Below are positions 35,276-43,559 of a stretch of DNA of 64,000 nucleotides, piece by piece; the first letter of the stretch is position 1; the number at the start of each line of letters is the position of its first letter. The stretch is from assembly GCA_965230625.1 (NCBI GenBank), contig CBDDLL010000001.1, positions 2,604,001 through 2,668,000 on the forward strand, read 5' to 3'. The DNA is from Saccharicrinis sp965230625 (lineage in GTDB: Bacteria > Bacteroidota > Bacteroidia > Bacteroidales > Marinilabiliaceae). The position numbers and the translations under genes were made by a program. The notes beneath the pieces are model-generated. The model ran no database searches, was not told where the DNA came from, and saw nothing but the letters and a program-made list of their open reading frames with translations.

Positions 35276-36136
35276 ATGGCAAAGAATTATTATTGTTTGG
35301 TTGCCGGCCTGCCTGATATTCTTTTGGGCGATAAAAAAGTTTTGTTTACCTCAATAGCTCTTAGAGATATGCTTAGAGAAGAGTTAACAGGTCAGGACTT
35401 TAGCATGGTGCAAGCACTATATTTGCCTTTCGATCATTACAACTTAATTAACTTATTATATCAGCAAAAGAAAGAATTCGATCCAAGGGGTAATTATACT
35501 ACATTGGAATTAGAAGTTCTTACTGATAAAAAGAACCTGGAAGCACTTGAGGGAGCTGATTTTCCTTCGTACCTGGTAGAGTTTGCAAAGCAAATATTAT
35601 TTGCAGAAGAAGCTATAGAAAAGGTTAGTGCAGAGGTAATTTTATTTAGAAAGTATGCTGAGTATTTGAATCAATATTCAAATGTCTTCTTAAAGGAATT
35701 CCTAAAATTCGAAATCAATCAAAAGAACGTTTTTACAGCATTAACGGCTCGTAAATACGAGATAGATTACGAAAATGAATTAATAGGAGAAGGTGAAGTT
35801 GTAGAGGCTTTATTAAAAAGCCGTTCGAGGGACTTTGGCTTGGCCAATGAGCTGGATTATATCGAGTCTTTGATTCAGATATACGAAGATGAAAACATAA
35901 TGGAACGAGAATTAAAAATCGATCGTTTAAAGTGGAATTATCTCGACGAGATTACTTTTTTCAACTACTTTACTGTAGAAAGAGTATTAGCGTTTGTGTA
36001 TAAACTCCTTATGGTTGAGCGATGGATTGCCCTTGATGAGGAAGAGGGTAAAAAGATGTTCCAGCAATTAGTTAACGAATTGGAAAATAGTTACGAATTT
36101 CCTGAAGAATATAAATTACGCCATGGAAAGAAATAG
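35276..36136 (+). CDS. DUF2764 protein of the V-ATPase operon (candidate subunit C/d)
   Basis: A 286-residue largely helical protein (MAKNYYCLVAGLPDILLGDKK...) matching DUF2764, which accompanies Bacteroidota V-ATPase genes. It sits between E and A, where subunit C stands in many A/V-ATPase operons, and the operon lacks an ordinary C gene. I therefore infer that it is a divergent C/d subunit that joins the rotor to the K ring, from position, length and helical content only. It overlaps the start of subunit A by 14 bases. Confidence 0.7.
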   Translation: MAKNYYCLVAGLPDILLGDKKVLFTSIALRDMLREELTGQDFSMVQALYLPFDHYNLINLLYQQKKEFDPRGNYTTLELEVLTDKKNLEALEGADFPSYLVEFAKQILFAEEAIEKVSAEVILFRKYAEYLNQYSNVFLKEFLKFEINQKNVFTALTARKYEIDYENELIGEGEVVEALLKSRSRDFGLANELDYIESLIQIYEDENIMERELKIDRLKWNYLDEITFFNYFTVERVLAFVYKLLMVERWIALDEEEGKKMFQQLVNELENSYEFPEEYKLRHGKK

Positions 36137-37889
36137 TAAAACTACCGGTGCAGTTGCTGGTATTATTGCCAACCTCGTAATAGTTGAGGTTGACGGACCT
36201 GTGGCCCAAAACGAAATTTGTTACATCATGCATTCAGAGTCTAAACTGATGGCAGAGGTAATTAAAATTTTGGGTAAGAATGTATATGTGCAGGTTTTTG
36301 AAAGTACCCGTGGATTGAAAGTAGGTACCAATGTAGAGTTCGAAGGTCACCTGTTAGAGGTAACTTTAGGACCTGGTATCTTATCCAGAAACTACGACGG
36401 GCTGCAAAACGACTTAGATAAAATGGAAGGTGTATTCCTAAAAAGGGGTGATTACACCGATCCTTTGAATAGAGAACAAAAATGGGACTGGACACCTATT
36501 GCCAAGGCTGGAGATCAGGTTGTTGCAGGAAACTGGTTAGGTGAAGTTCCAGAAAACAGTATGCCTCACCGTATTATGGTTCCTTTTAAGTTTGAAGGAA
36601 CTTATACAGTGAAAAGTGTGGCTGAAGCTGGTCAATATACAGTAAATGATGTAATTGCTACTGTTACTGATGCAGAGGGTAATGATCATGATTTAACCAT
36701 GGTTCAGAAGTGGCCAGTTAAAAAAGCTGTTAAAGCTTATAAGGAAAAACCACGTCCATTTAAATTACTGGAAACAGGTATCAGAACATTAGATACTTTA
36801 AATCCGATTGCCGAAGGTGGTACAGGATTTATTCCTGGTCCTTTTGGAACTGGAAAAACAGTACTACAGCATGCGATATCAAAATATGCTGAAGCAGATA
36901 TTGTAATTATTGCAGCCTGTGGTGAGCGTGCAAACGAGGTGGTTGAGGTATTTACTGAATTCCCAGAGTTGGAAGATCCACGTACAGGAAGAAAACTAAT
37001 TGAACGTACAACTATTATTGCAAATACTTCTAACATGCCAGTAGCAGCTCGTGAAGCTTCGGTTTATACAGCTATGACATTGGGAGAGTATTATCGTTCA
37101 ATGGGTTTGAAAGTATTACTAATGGCGGATTCAACTTCTCGTTGGGCTCAGGCACTTCGTGAGATGAGTAACCGTTTGGAGGAACTTCCTGGACCGGATG
37201 CCTTCCCAATGGACTTAACAGCTATTATTACCAGCTTCTATGCTCGTGCAGGTTTCGTATACTTAAATAACGGAGAGTCTGGATCTATTACATTTATTGG
37301 TACTGTATCACCTGCAGGTGGTAACTTAAAAGAGCCAGTAACAGAATCTACGCGTAAGGCAGCACGTTGTTTTTACGGGCTAAACCAGAGTCGTGCGGAT
37401 AGTAAGCGTTATCCAGCTATCGACCCAATTGATAGTTATTCTAAATATCTTGAATATCCAGAAGTAACTGAGTATTTATCAGAAAATGTAAGTTCCGATT
37501 GGTTGGACAATGTAAATAAAACCAAAACATTATTGTTAAGGGGAAGAGAAGCTCAGGAGCAAATTAACATTTTGGGTGACGATGGTGTACCTTTGGAATT
37601 CCACGAGCGATTTTGGAACTCTGAATTAATTGATGCCGTTATTTTACAACAGGATTCTTTCGATAAAATTGATGCCAACTGTCCAATGCTTCGTCAAAAA
37701 TATATGCTTGAAAAAGTGTTGGGTATTACTGAAATGAAATTCTCCTTTGATGCTTTTGAAGAGGTGAATACTTTCTTTAAACGTGTAATTAACCAATTAA
37801 AGCAAATGAACTACTCGGAGTGGGAATCGGAGAAGTTTAAAGCGTATGAGCAGGAGTTGGAGGAAATTATGAAAGAACGCCTAAATTAA
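36123..37889 (+). CDS. V-type ATP synthase/ATPase catalytic subunit A
   Basis: A 588-residue catalytic subunit. The P-loop is GPFGTGKT (239-246), followed by a Walker B region and the ACGERANEVVEVFTEFPEL segment with the catalytic Glu; the N-terminal barrel and the A-specific non-homologous region (about 90-200, EGVFLKRGDYTDPLNREQKWDW) are both present. Three A subunits alternate with B to hydrolyse or make ATP. Start at ATG 36123 overlaps the upstream gene, implying coupled translation. Confidence 0.95.
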   Translation: MERNSKTTGAVAGIIANLVIVEVDGPVAQNEICYIMHSESKLMAEVIKILGKNVYVQVFESTRGLKVGTNVEFEGHLLEVTLGPGILSRNYDGLQNDLDKMEGVFLKRGDYTDPLNREQKWDWTPIAKAGDQVVAGNWLGEVPENSMPHRIMVPFKFEGTYTVKSVAEAGQYTVNDVIATVTDAEGNDHDLTMVQKWPVKKAVKAYKEKPRPFKLLETGIRTLDTLNPIAEGGTGFIPGPFGTGKTVLQHAISKYAEADIVIIAACGERANEVVEVFTEFPELEDPRTGRKLIERTTIIANTSNMPVAAREASVYTAMTLGEYYRSMGLKVLLMADSTSRWAQALREMSNRLEELPGPDAFPMDLTAIITSFYARAGFVYLNNGESGSITFIGTVSPAGGNLKEPVTESTRKAARCFYGLNQSRADSKRYPAIDPIDSYSKYLEYPEVTEYLSENVSSDWLDNVNKTKTLLLRGREAQEQINILGDDGVPLEFHERFWNSELIDAVILQQDSFDKIDANCPMLRQKYMLEKVLGITEMKFSFDAFEEVNTFFKRVINQLKQMNYSEWESEKFKAYEQELEEIMKERLN

Positions 37890-37902
37890 AAATTATAGAT
37901 GC

Positions 37903-39222
37903 ATGGAAACACAAGCATTTCAAAAAGTATATACTAAAATTACTAACCTGACTAAAGCTACAGTTACCTTAAAAGCTACAGATATCGGTTACGATGAGAT
38001 GGCTTTGGTAGATGGCAGAATGGCTCAGGTTGTAAAAATTATGGGCGAAGAAATAGTGATGCAGGTATTTGGTGGTACCGAGGGTATCCCAACTAATGCA
38101 GAAGTCGTATTTTTAGGTCGTCCGCCTCAGCTAAAAGTAGGAGACCAGCTTGCAGGTCGTTTCTTCAATGCGTTTGGTGAGCCAATTGATGGAGGACCAG
38201 ATGTGGAAGGAAAAATTGTTGAGACAGGTGGTCCATCTGTAAATCCTGTTCGTAGAAAGCAGCCTTCGCAATTAATTGCTACTGGTATTGCAGGTATCGA
38301 CTTGAACAATACGTTGGTAACAGGACAAAAGATTCCTTTCTTTGCCGATCCGGATCAGCCGTATAACCAAGTAATGGCAAACGTGGCTTTAAGAGCCGAA
38401 GCTGATAAAATTATACTGGGAGGTATGGGACTTTCAAATGATGATTATCTGTACTTTAAAAATGTATTTGACAACGCAGGTGCTTTAGATCGCATTGTAA
38501 GTTTTGTAAATACAACTGATGATCCTCCGGTTGAGCGTTTGTTAATTCCCGAAATGGCATTAACAGCAGCAGAGTATTTCGCTGAGGAAAAAGAGCAGAA
38601 AGTTCTTGTTCTGCTAACAGATATGACCCTATATGCAGATGCATTATCAATTGTATCTAACCGTATGGATCAAATTCCTTCTAAGGATAGTATGCCAGGT
38701 TCATTATATTCTGACTTGGCTCGTATTTACGAAAAAGCGGTACAATTCCCTCATGGTGGATCAATTACTATAATTGCGGTAACTACATTGAATGGTGGAG
38801 ATATTACTCACGCGATTCCGGATAATACGGGATATATTACAGAGGGACAGTTGTTCTTGCGTATGGATTCTGATGTAGGTAAGGTAATTGTAGATCCATT
38901 CCGAAGCTTATCACGTTTGAAGCAGTTGGTAATTGGAAAACAAACTCGTGAAGATCACCCACAAGTGATGAATGCGGCGATTCGTTTATTCGCTGATGCT
39001 GCAAATGCTAAAACTAAGCAGGATAATGGTTTTGACTTAACTGATTACGATGAGCGTACCTTGAAATTCGCGAAAGAATACTCAGAAGAAATTCTGGCAG
39101 TAGACATCAATATTAATACAGAAAAGATGTTGGATACTACCTGGAATTTATTCCAACAAAACTTCTCACGTGAAGAGGTGGTAGTTCGTGAAGAGTTTGT
39201 TAAGAAATACTGGAAACAATAA
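37903..39222 (+). CDS. V-type ATP synthase/ATPase regulatory subunit B
   Basis: A 439-residue non-catalytic partner of A: same fold but no true P-loop, with the B-type blocks FFNAFGEPIDGGP, VNPVRRKQPSQLIATGIAGID, NTTDDPPVERLLIPEMALTAAEYFA and SMPGSLYSDLARIYEKA. It contributes the arginine side of the nucleotide site at the A-B contact. Thirteen bases separate it from A; good operon fit. Confidence 0.95.
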   Translation: METQAFQKVYTKITNLTKATVTLKATDIGYDEMALVDGRMAQVVKIMGEEIVMQVFGGTEGIPTNAEVVFLGRPPQLKVGDQLAGRFFNAFGEPIDGGPDVEGKIVETGGPSVNPVRRKQPSQLIATGIAGIDLNNTLVTGQKIPFFADPDQPYNQVMANVALRAEADKIILGGMGLSNDDYLYFKNVFDNAGALDRIVSFVNTTDDPPVERLLIPEMALTAAEYFAEEKEQKVLVLLTDMTLYADALSIVSNRMDQIPSKDSMPGSLYSDLARIYEKAVQFPHGGSITIIAVTTLNGGDITHAIPDNTGYITEGQLFLRMDSDVGKVIVDPFRSLSRLKQLVIGKQTREDHPQVMNAAIRLFADAANAKTKQDNGFDLTDYDERTLKFAKEYSEEILAVDININTEKMLDTTWNLFQQNFSREEVVVREEFVKKYWKQ

Positions 39223-39286
39223 TCAGATTACAGTAAGCAGTGATCAATTACCAGTAAAATTATATTATTCTTAAAAATAAAAATCA

Positions 39287-39898
39287 GTGGCCGTAAAGTT
39301 TCAATATAATAAAACCTCACAGCAACAGCTTGACAAGCAGCTCAAAATAAGGGTGCGTGCTTTGCCAACGCTTCAAAATAAAGAGGCAGCGTTGCGTATT
39401 GAGGTGAAAAGAGCAAAAAAACGAGCTGATGAGCTCGGGCACGAACTTGAAACCAAAATGGCTGATTTAGATAAAATATCAAGACTCTGGGGTGAGTTTG
39501 ACATGAAAGCTATATCTATTGAAGATGTGGTTTTGGAGAGCAAAAAAATTGCCGGTGTTAAAACCCCTGTTCTTAAAGATGTTGTATTTAAAAAAGAGCC
39601 GTTTGCACTTTTTACTAAACCAGTGTGGTTTTTAGACGGAGTTAAAATTGTAGAGAGTCTGGCAAAAATTGGTATTGAGCGTGAGGTATTTTTACGCAAA
39701 ATGGAGTTGCTGGACATAGCTCGTAAAAAAACAACACAAAAGGTAAACTTATACGAAAAGGTTCAGATACCTGGGTATCAGGATGCCATTAGAAAGATTA
39801 AGCGATTCCTTGAGGATGAAGAGAACCTTTCTAAATCGGCACAGAAAATTGTGAAAAATCGTCAACAGGCACAACAGGAAATGGAGGTAGAATCATGA
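39287..39898 (+). CDS. V-type ATPase central rotor subunit D
   Basis: A 203-residue protein starting at GTG 39287 (MAVKFQYNKTSQQQLDKQLKIRVRALPTLQNKEAALRIEVKRA), with long N- and C-terminal helices (the last, NLYEKVQIPGYQDAIRKIKRFLEDEENL, is the usual D-subunit C-terminal helix) that make the central shaft. In other V-ATPases it pairs with subunit F, for which no gene is seen here. It overlaps subunit I by four bases (ATGA). Confidence 0.88.
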   Translation: MAVKFQYNKTSQQQLDKQLKIRVRALPTLQNKEAALRIEVKRAKKRADELGHELETKMADLDKISRLWGEFDMKAISIEDVVLESKKIAGVKTPVLKDVVFKKEPFALFTKPVWFLDGVKIVESLAKIGIEREVFLRKMELLDIARKKTTQKVNLYEKVQIPGYQDAIRKIKRFLEDEENLSKSAQKIVKNRQQAQQEMEVES

Positions 39899-41715
39899 TT
39901 GAATCAATGAAAAAAATCTCCATGTTGGTATATCATGCAGAGTATACTGAATTCCTTGAAAAATTAAGGGATTTAGGAGTGCTGCATGTTGAGATGGCCG
40001 AAAGTGAGTTAAGTACTGAGAATAGTGCAAGACTAACGCGCATCAACCATCTTAAAGGCCTGATGAATGAGATGGATGCACGCAGAAGCGAAGAAGAATC
40101 TGAACCTCAAATCAAGGATAGCAAAGAATTGATTCAATTGATTGAATCAAAAAACGATGAGGTAAATAAATTAACTCAGGAAATCTTTGCTCTTGAAAAA
40201 GAAAAAGAGAACGTTTTACTTTGGGGTGAATTTAATCCTTCAAGTATTCAGGGATTGAAGGAAGCCGGATATAATGTACAGTTTTTCATTTGCGAAGAAA
40301 AAAGCTGGGACGAGGAATTTCGTGCTCTAGCTGATATTGAGTTGGTGAATCGGGAGAACGGGGAAATGTTCTTATTAGCTGTTTCTAAAGGTGATAAATT
40401 GGTTCATCCTGATTTGGATGAAATCAAACTGGAGCATCCGCTTTCGTTTTATGAGCATCAAGTTCAAGTTAAGCAGAAAGACTTAAATCAGGTTAACAAT
40501 GAGCTTGATGAAATAAGTTTGTATGCAAATAAAATTTTGGGAGAGTGTGTTAAACAACTACAAAGTGAAATTGATTATTCAAAGGTATATACCAGTGGAG
40601 AGAAAGTGGCTGATGATAAGTTGGTTGTATTAACTGGTTGGGTGCCTTCTAGAGAGCAAGAAGCGTTTAGTACGGCTATGGAAGATCAAGGTGTAGTTTA
40701 TGTTATGGATGATCCAACTCCTGAGGATGCGATGCCTATTAAGCTGAAAAATAGCCGTTTTGCACGTTTGTTTGAATCTATTGGAGAGCTGTATACTTTG
40801 CCTAATCATAAAGAATTGGATTTAACTCCTTTCTTTGCACCATTTTATATGCTATTCTTTGGTTTCTGTTTAGGAGATGCCGGGTATGGATTGTTAATGG
40901 TATTGGGAACTTTATATGGGTTGACGAAGGTAAAACCTAAGTTTAAACCATTGTTATGGTTAGGATTCTTTTTAGGAGTGTCCACAACTATTATGGGTGT
41001 TCTTGGGGGAACTTTCTTTGGAGTTATGTTTGGCTTAGATGCTAATGGAGATCCAAAGCAGCAAGTTGAGTGGTTACATAAATATCAAGAATATGTTCTG
41101 AATACAGATAACTTGATGATGCTTTCGTTAGTGTTAGGTTATATACAGGTTATATTTGGTATGATATTGAAAGCTATTAACCTTGCTAAGGTGTATGGAT
41201 TTAAATATTCTATTTCGCAAATAGGTTGGATCATTGTAGTAGCAGTTACTATACCTGCTTTTGGATTAGGAAGCCAAGGTTTGATTGATGTATCAATGGC
41301 CAATCAAATAGCACTAATTTCAGCCATAGTTGGTGGTATTCCAGCACTCCTTTATAATACACCAGGTAAAAATATTCTGTTGAATTTTGGTACCGGTCTT
41401 TGGGATAGCTATGGGATGGCTTCAGGTTTATTAGGTGATGTGCTTTCATACATTCGTTTGTTTGCCCTTGGTTTATCCAGTGGTATCCTAGGAAGTGTGT
41501 TTAACTCACTAGCCATGGACTTAAGTCCGGATACAATAGTGGTTAGGCAATTGGTGATGATTCTGATTTTAGCCTTTGGGCATAGCTTAAACTTGTTTAT
41601 GGCTCTGTTAGGATCATTTGTACACCCATTGCGTTTAACATTTGTAGAATTTTATAAAAATGCCGGTTTTGAAGGTGGCGGCCATAAATATGAACCCTTC
41701 TCAACAAGTAAATAA
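39895..41715 (+). CDS. V-type ATPase membrane stator subunit I (a-subunit)
   Basis: A 606-residue protein with a soluble N-terminal arm (about 1-300) made of coiled coil and mixed domains, and about seven to eight transmembrane helices in the C-terminal half, starting near FFAPFYMLFFGFCLGDAGYGLLM. The ion-channel arginine is likely in the helix LGDVLSYIRLFALGLSSG, which matches the conserved RLFALG segment of the a/I subunits. It is of normal length and in the usual operon place before K. Confidence 0.92.
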   Translation: MIESMKKISMLVYHAEYTEFLEKLRDLGVLHVEMAESELSTENSARLTRINHLKGLMNEMDARRSEEESEPQIKDSKELIQLIESKNDEVNKLTQEIFALEKEKENVLLWGEFNPSSIQGLKEAGYNVQFFICEEKSWDEEFRALADIELVNRENGEMFLLAVSKGDKLVHPDLDEIKLEHPLSFYEHQVQVKQKDLNQVNNELDEISLYANKILGECVKQLQSEIDYSKVYTSGEKVADDKLVVLTGWVPSREQEAFSTAMEDQGVVYVMDDPTPEDAMPIKLKNSRFARLFESIGELYTLPNHKELDLTPFFAPFYMLFFGFCLGDAGYGLLMVLGTLYGLTKVKPKFKPLLWLGFFLGVSTTIMGVLGGTFFGVMFGLDANGDPKQQVEWLHKYQEYVLNTDNLMMLSLVLGYIQVIFGMILKAINLAKVYGFKYSISQIGWIIVVAVTIPAFGLGSQGLIDVSMANQIALISAIVGGIPALLYNTPGKNILLNFGTGLWDSYGMASGLLGDVLSYIRLFALGLSSGILGSVFNSLAMDLSPDTIVVRQLVMILILAFGHSLNLFMALLGSFVHPLRLTFVEFYKNAGFEGGGHKYEPFSTSK

Positions 41716-41755
41716 TTTAAAAATTTAAACTAATAAAATCTTAAAAATAAAAATT

Positions 41756-42208
41756 ATGGAACCAATCGTTTTAGCTTATATCGGAATTGGATTAATGGTA
41801 GGTTTATCAGGTATTGGAAGTATTTATGGAGTATCAATCAGTGGTAATGCTGCAATTGGTGCTATGAAAAAAGATCCATCTTCATTTGGTAACTATATGG
41901 TACTTTCTGCTTTACCTAGTACTCAAGGTCTATATGGTTTCGTAGGATTCTTCGTTATGAGTGCTGCGTTCCAAAATCCTGTTACATGGACTATTGCTGC
42001 TGCTATTTTTGGTGCTGGTTTAGCAATGGGACTTGCAGGTTTATTCTCAGGTATTCGTCAAGGACAAGTTTGTGCAAGTGGTATTGCTGCTATCGGTTCT
42101 GGTCATAAAGTATTTGCTAATACTATGATTTTAGGTGTATTCCCTGAGTTATACGCTATCCTTGGACTACTTGTAGTAATCCTAATTAATGGAACAATTG
42201 CAGGATAA
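41756..42208 (+). CDS. V-type ATPase rotor ring subunit K
   Basis: A 150-residue four-helix proteolipid formed by two fused hairpins. Only the second half carries the carboxylate, E131 in FPELYAILGLL. Residues L53, T56 and Q57 (LPSTQGLYGF), Q102 (FSGIRQGQV) and E131 occupy the same positions and spacing as L61, T64, Q65, Q110 and E139 of Enterococcus hirae NtpK, which bind Na+. I infer a Na+-coupled enzyme. It is the last gene of the operon, closed by a terminator. Confidence 0.92.
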   Translation: MEPIVLAYIGIGLMVGLSGIGSIYGVSISGNAAIGAMKKDPSSFGNYMVLSALPSTQGLYGFVGFFVMSAAFQNPVTWTIAAAIFGAGLAMGLAGLFSGIRQGQVCASGIAAIGSGHKVFANTMILGVFPELYAILGLLVVILINGTIAG

Positions 42209-42233
42209 TTAGAATATTTAGATATAAACAAAG

Positions 42234-42264
42234 AAAACCGGTGGCGCAAGTCATCGGTTTTTTT
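42234..42264 (+). terminator. Terminator of the V-ATPase operon
   Basis: AAAACCGGTG (42234-42243) pairs with CATCGGTTTT (42252-42261), with one G-T pair, and is followed by T residues. Confidence 0.85.
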
Positions 42265-42383
42265 ATACCCTTAAAATGTGGTTTATAAATTATGCTGGAA
42301 AAACATCAAAGAATGTTTAATCTTATAGAGATTGAGTGTTTCTATATTGCTATTGGTTGTGATTAAGGATGTTTTGAGGTTTC

Positions 42384-42417
42384 TTGTTAGTGAAACTTAA
42401 AATTATTATTACTTTTG
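42384..42417 (+). promoter_or_regulatory. Promoter of the MtfA-like peptidase gene
   Basis: TTG (42384-42386) and TACTTTTG (42410-42417), a perfect -7 box, with 23 bp between; start of transcription near 42424, 25 bases before the ATG. Confidence 0.5.
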
Positions 42418-42449
42418 CGCGAAGATTAAAATTCTTATAAAAAGTAACA

Positions 42450-43322
42450 ATGCCAATAATCATTCTACTAATTCTTGCTATTGCAGTTATTCTTATAATT
42501 CGTTATTTAAAACGCCCAACGTGGCTAAAACCTACAAAAGAATTTCCCAATAACTGGCGAAGTATTCTCGCTCAAAAAGTCAATTACTACAATCATTTAA
42601 GTCAGGAAGAGAAAGAGCAATTTGAATATCGAGTACAGGAGTTTTTAATGAACTGTAAAATTACAGGAGTTGATATTGAGGTAGATATTACAGATAAACT
42701 CTTAGTGGCTTCAAGTGCAATTATTCCAATTTTTAAGTTTAGCGAATGGCGATATACTAACCTTAATGAAGTTTTGCTTTACCCTGATATGTTTAACGAG
42801 AAATTGGAAACTTCAGGAGATGATCGTAGGATAATGGGTATGGTAGGAACAGGTTATATGGAAGGAAAAATGATTCTTTCTAAACCAGCTTTACATCACG
42901 GTTTTTCCAATGCTTCGGATAAAAAGAATACAGCCATTCATGAGTTTGTGCATCTTATTGATAAGATGGATGGAAGTATAGATGGAATTCCATCTCTGCT
43001 GTTAGAAAATCAATATGCTATCCCTTGGATTGATTTAATCAATACCAAAATAGAAGAGATATACAATAAAAAGTCAGATATCAATCCTTATGGAGGGACC
43101 AATAAACAGGAGTTTTTTGCAGTTGCAAGTGAATACTTTTTTGAGCGTCCCAAACTACTAAAACAAAAACATCCAGAATTGTATAAACTGTTAGAAGAGA
43201 TATTTCAACAGAATCTTTCTACTAAAGACTTAACAAAAACAAAATCGCGGCTAGGTAGAAATAGTCAGTGCCCTTGTGGAAGTGGATTAAAGTATAAGAA
43301 GTGTTGTGGGAGAAATGGTTAA
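42450..43322 (+). CDS. MtfA-like zinc metallopeptidase with C-terminal SEC-C motif
   Basis: A 290-residue protein with an N-terminal membrane helix (PIIILLILAIAVILIIRYL) and a gluzincin domain. The zinc motif is HEFVH (about 165-169) with a downstream glutamate in NKQEFFAVASEYFF. MtfA in E. coli is a peptidase linked to glucose-transport control. The extra C-terminal tail CPCGSGLKYKKCC is a SEC-C zinc finger, as found at the end of SecA. This combination suggests the enzyme is tethered to the membrane and recruited by the SEC-C module to ribosomes or other partners; that is inferred. Confidence 0.85.
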   Translation: MPIIILLILAIAVILIIRYLKRPTWLKPTKEFPNNWRSILAQKVNYYNHLSQEEKEQFEYRVQEFLMNCKITGVDIEVDITDKLLVASSAIIPIFKFSEWRYTNLNEVLLYPDMFNEKLETSGDDRRIMGMVGTGYMEGKMILSKPALHHGFSNASDKKNTAIHEFVHLIDKMDGSIDGIPSLLLENQYAIPWIDLINTKIEEIYNKKSDINPYGGTNKQEFFAVASEYFFERPKLLKQKHPELYKLLEEIFQQNLSTKDLTKTKSRLGRNSQCPCGSGLKYKKCCGRNG

Positions 43323-43500
43323 GAGTAATTGATACTTGGAATTTTTTAAAAAAATATTTTGAAAAATATACATAATAATAATCAAGATTAAAAATACTGA
43401 TATAAGAATATTTATAATTTGGAATATATATTGCTTATATGGCTACTGATAACAGATAAGTGTACTTATATATTATTAGTTATATTTTTAAATAACTTTT

Positions 43501-43530
43501 TTGGGAAAAATATTATTATAATTATTTTTG
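43501..43530 (+). promoter_or_regulatory. Promoter of the second T9SS protein gene
   Basis: TTTTTTG ending at 43503 (-33) and TATTTTTG (43523-43530, -7) have 19 bp spacing. The start of transcription near 43537 excludes an ATG at 43419 and supports ATG 43560. Confidence 0.6.
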
Positions 43531-43559
43531 ATGCGATTTTTAACACAAAAATATTTATA

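Noticed and set aside
43419..43559. Upstream extension of the second T9SS protein.
   Set aside because: The promoter at 43501-43530 lies inside this extension and the true signal peptide begins at ATG 43560.
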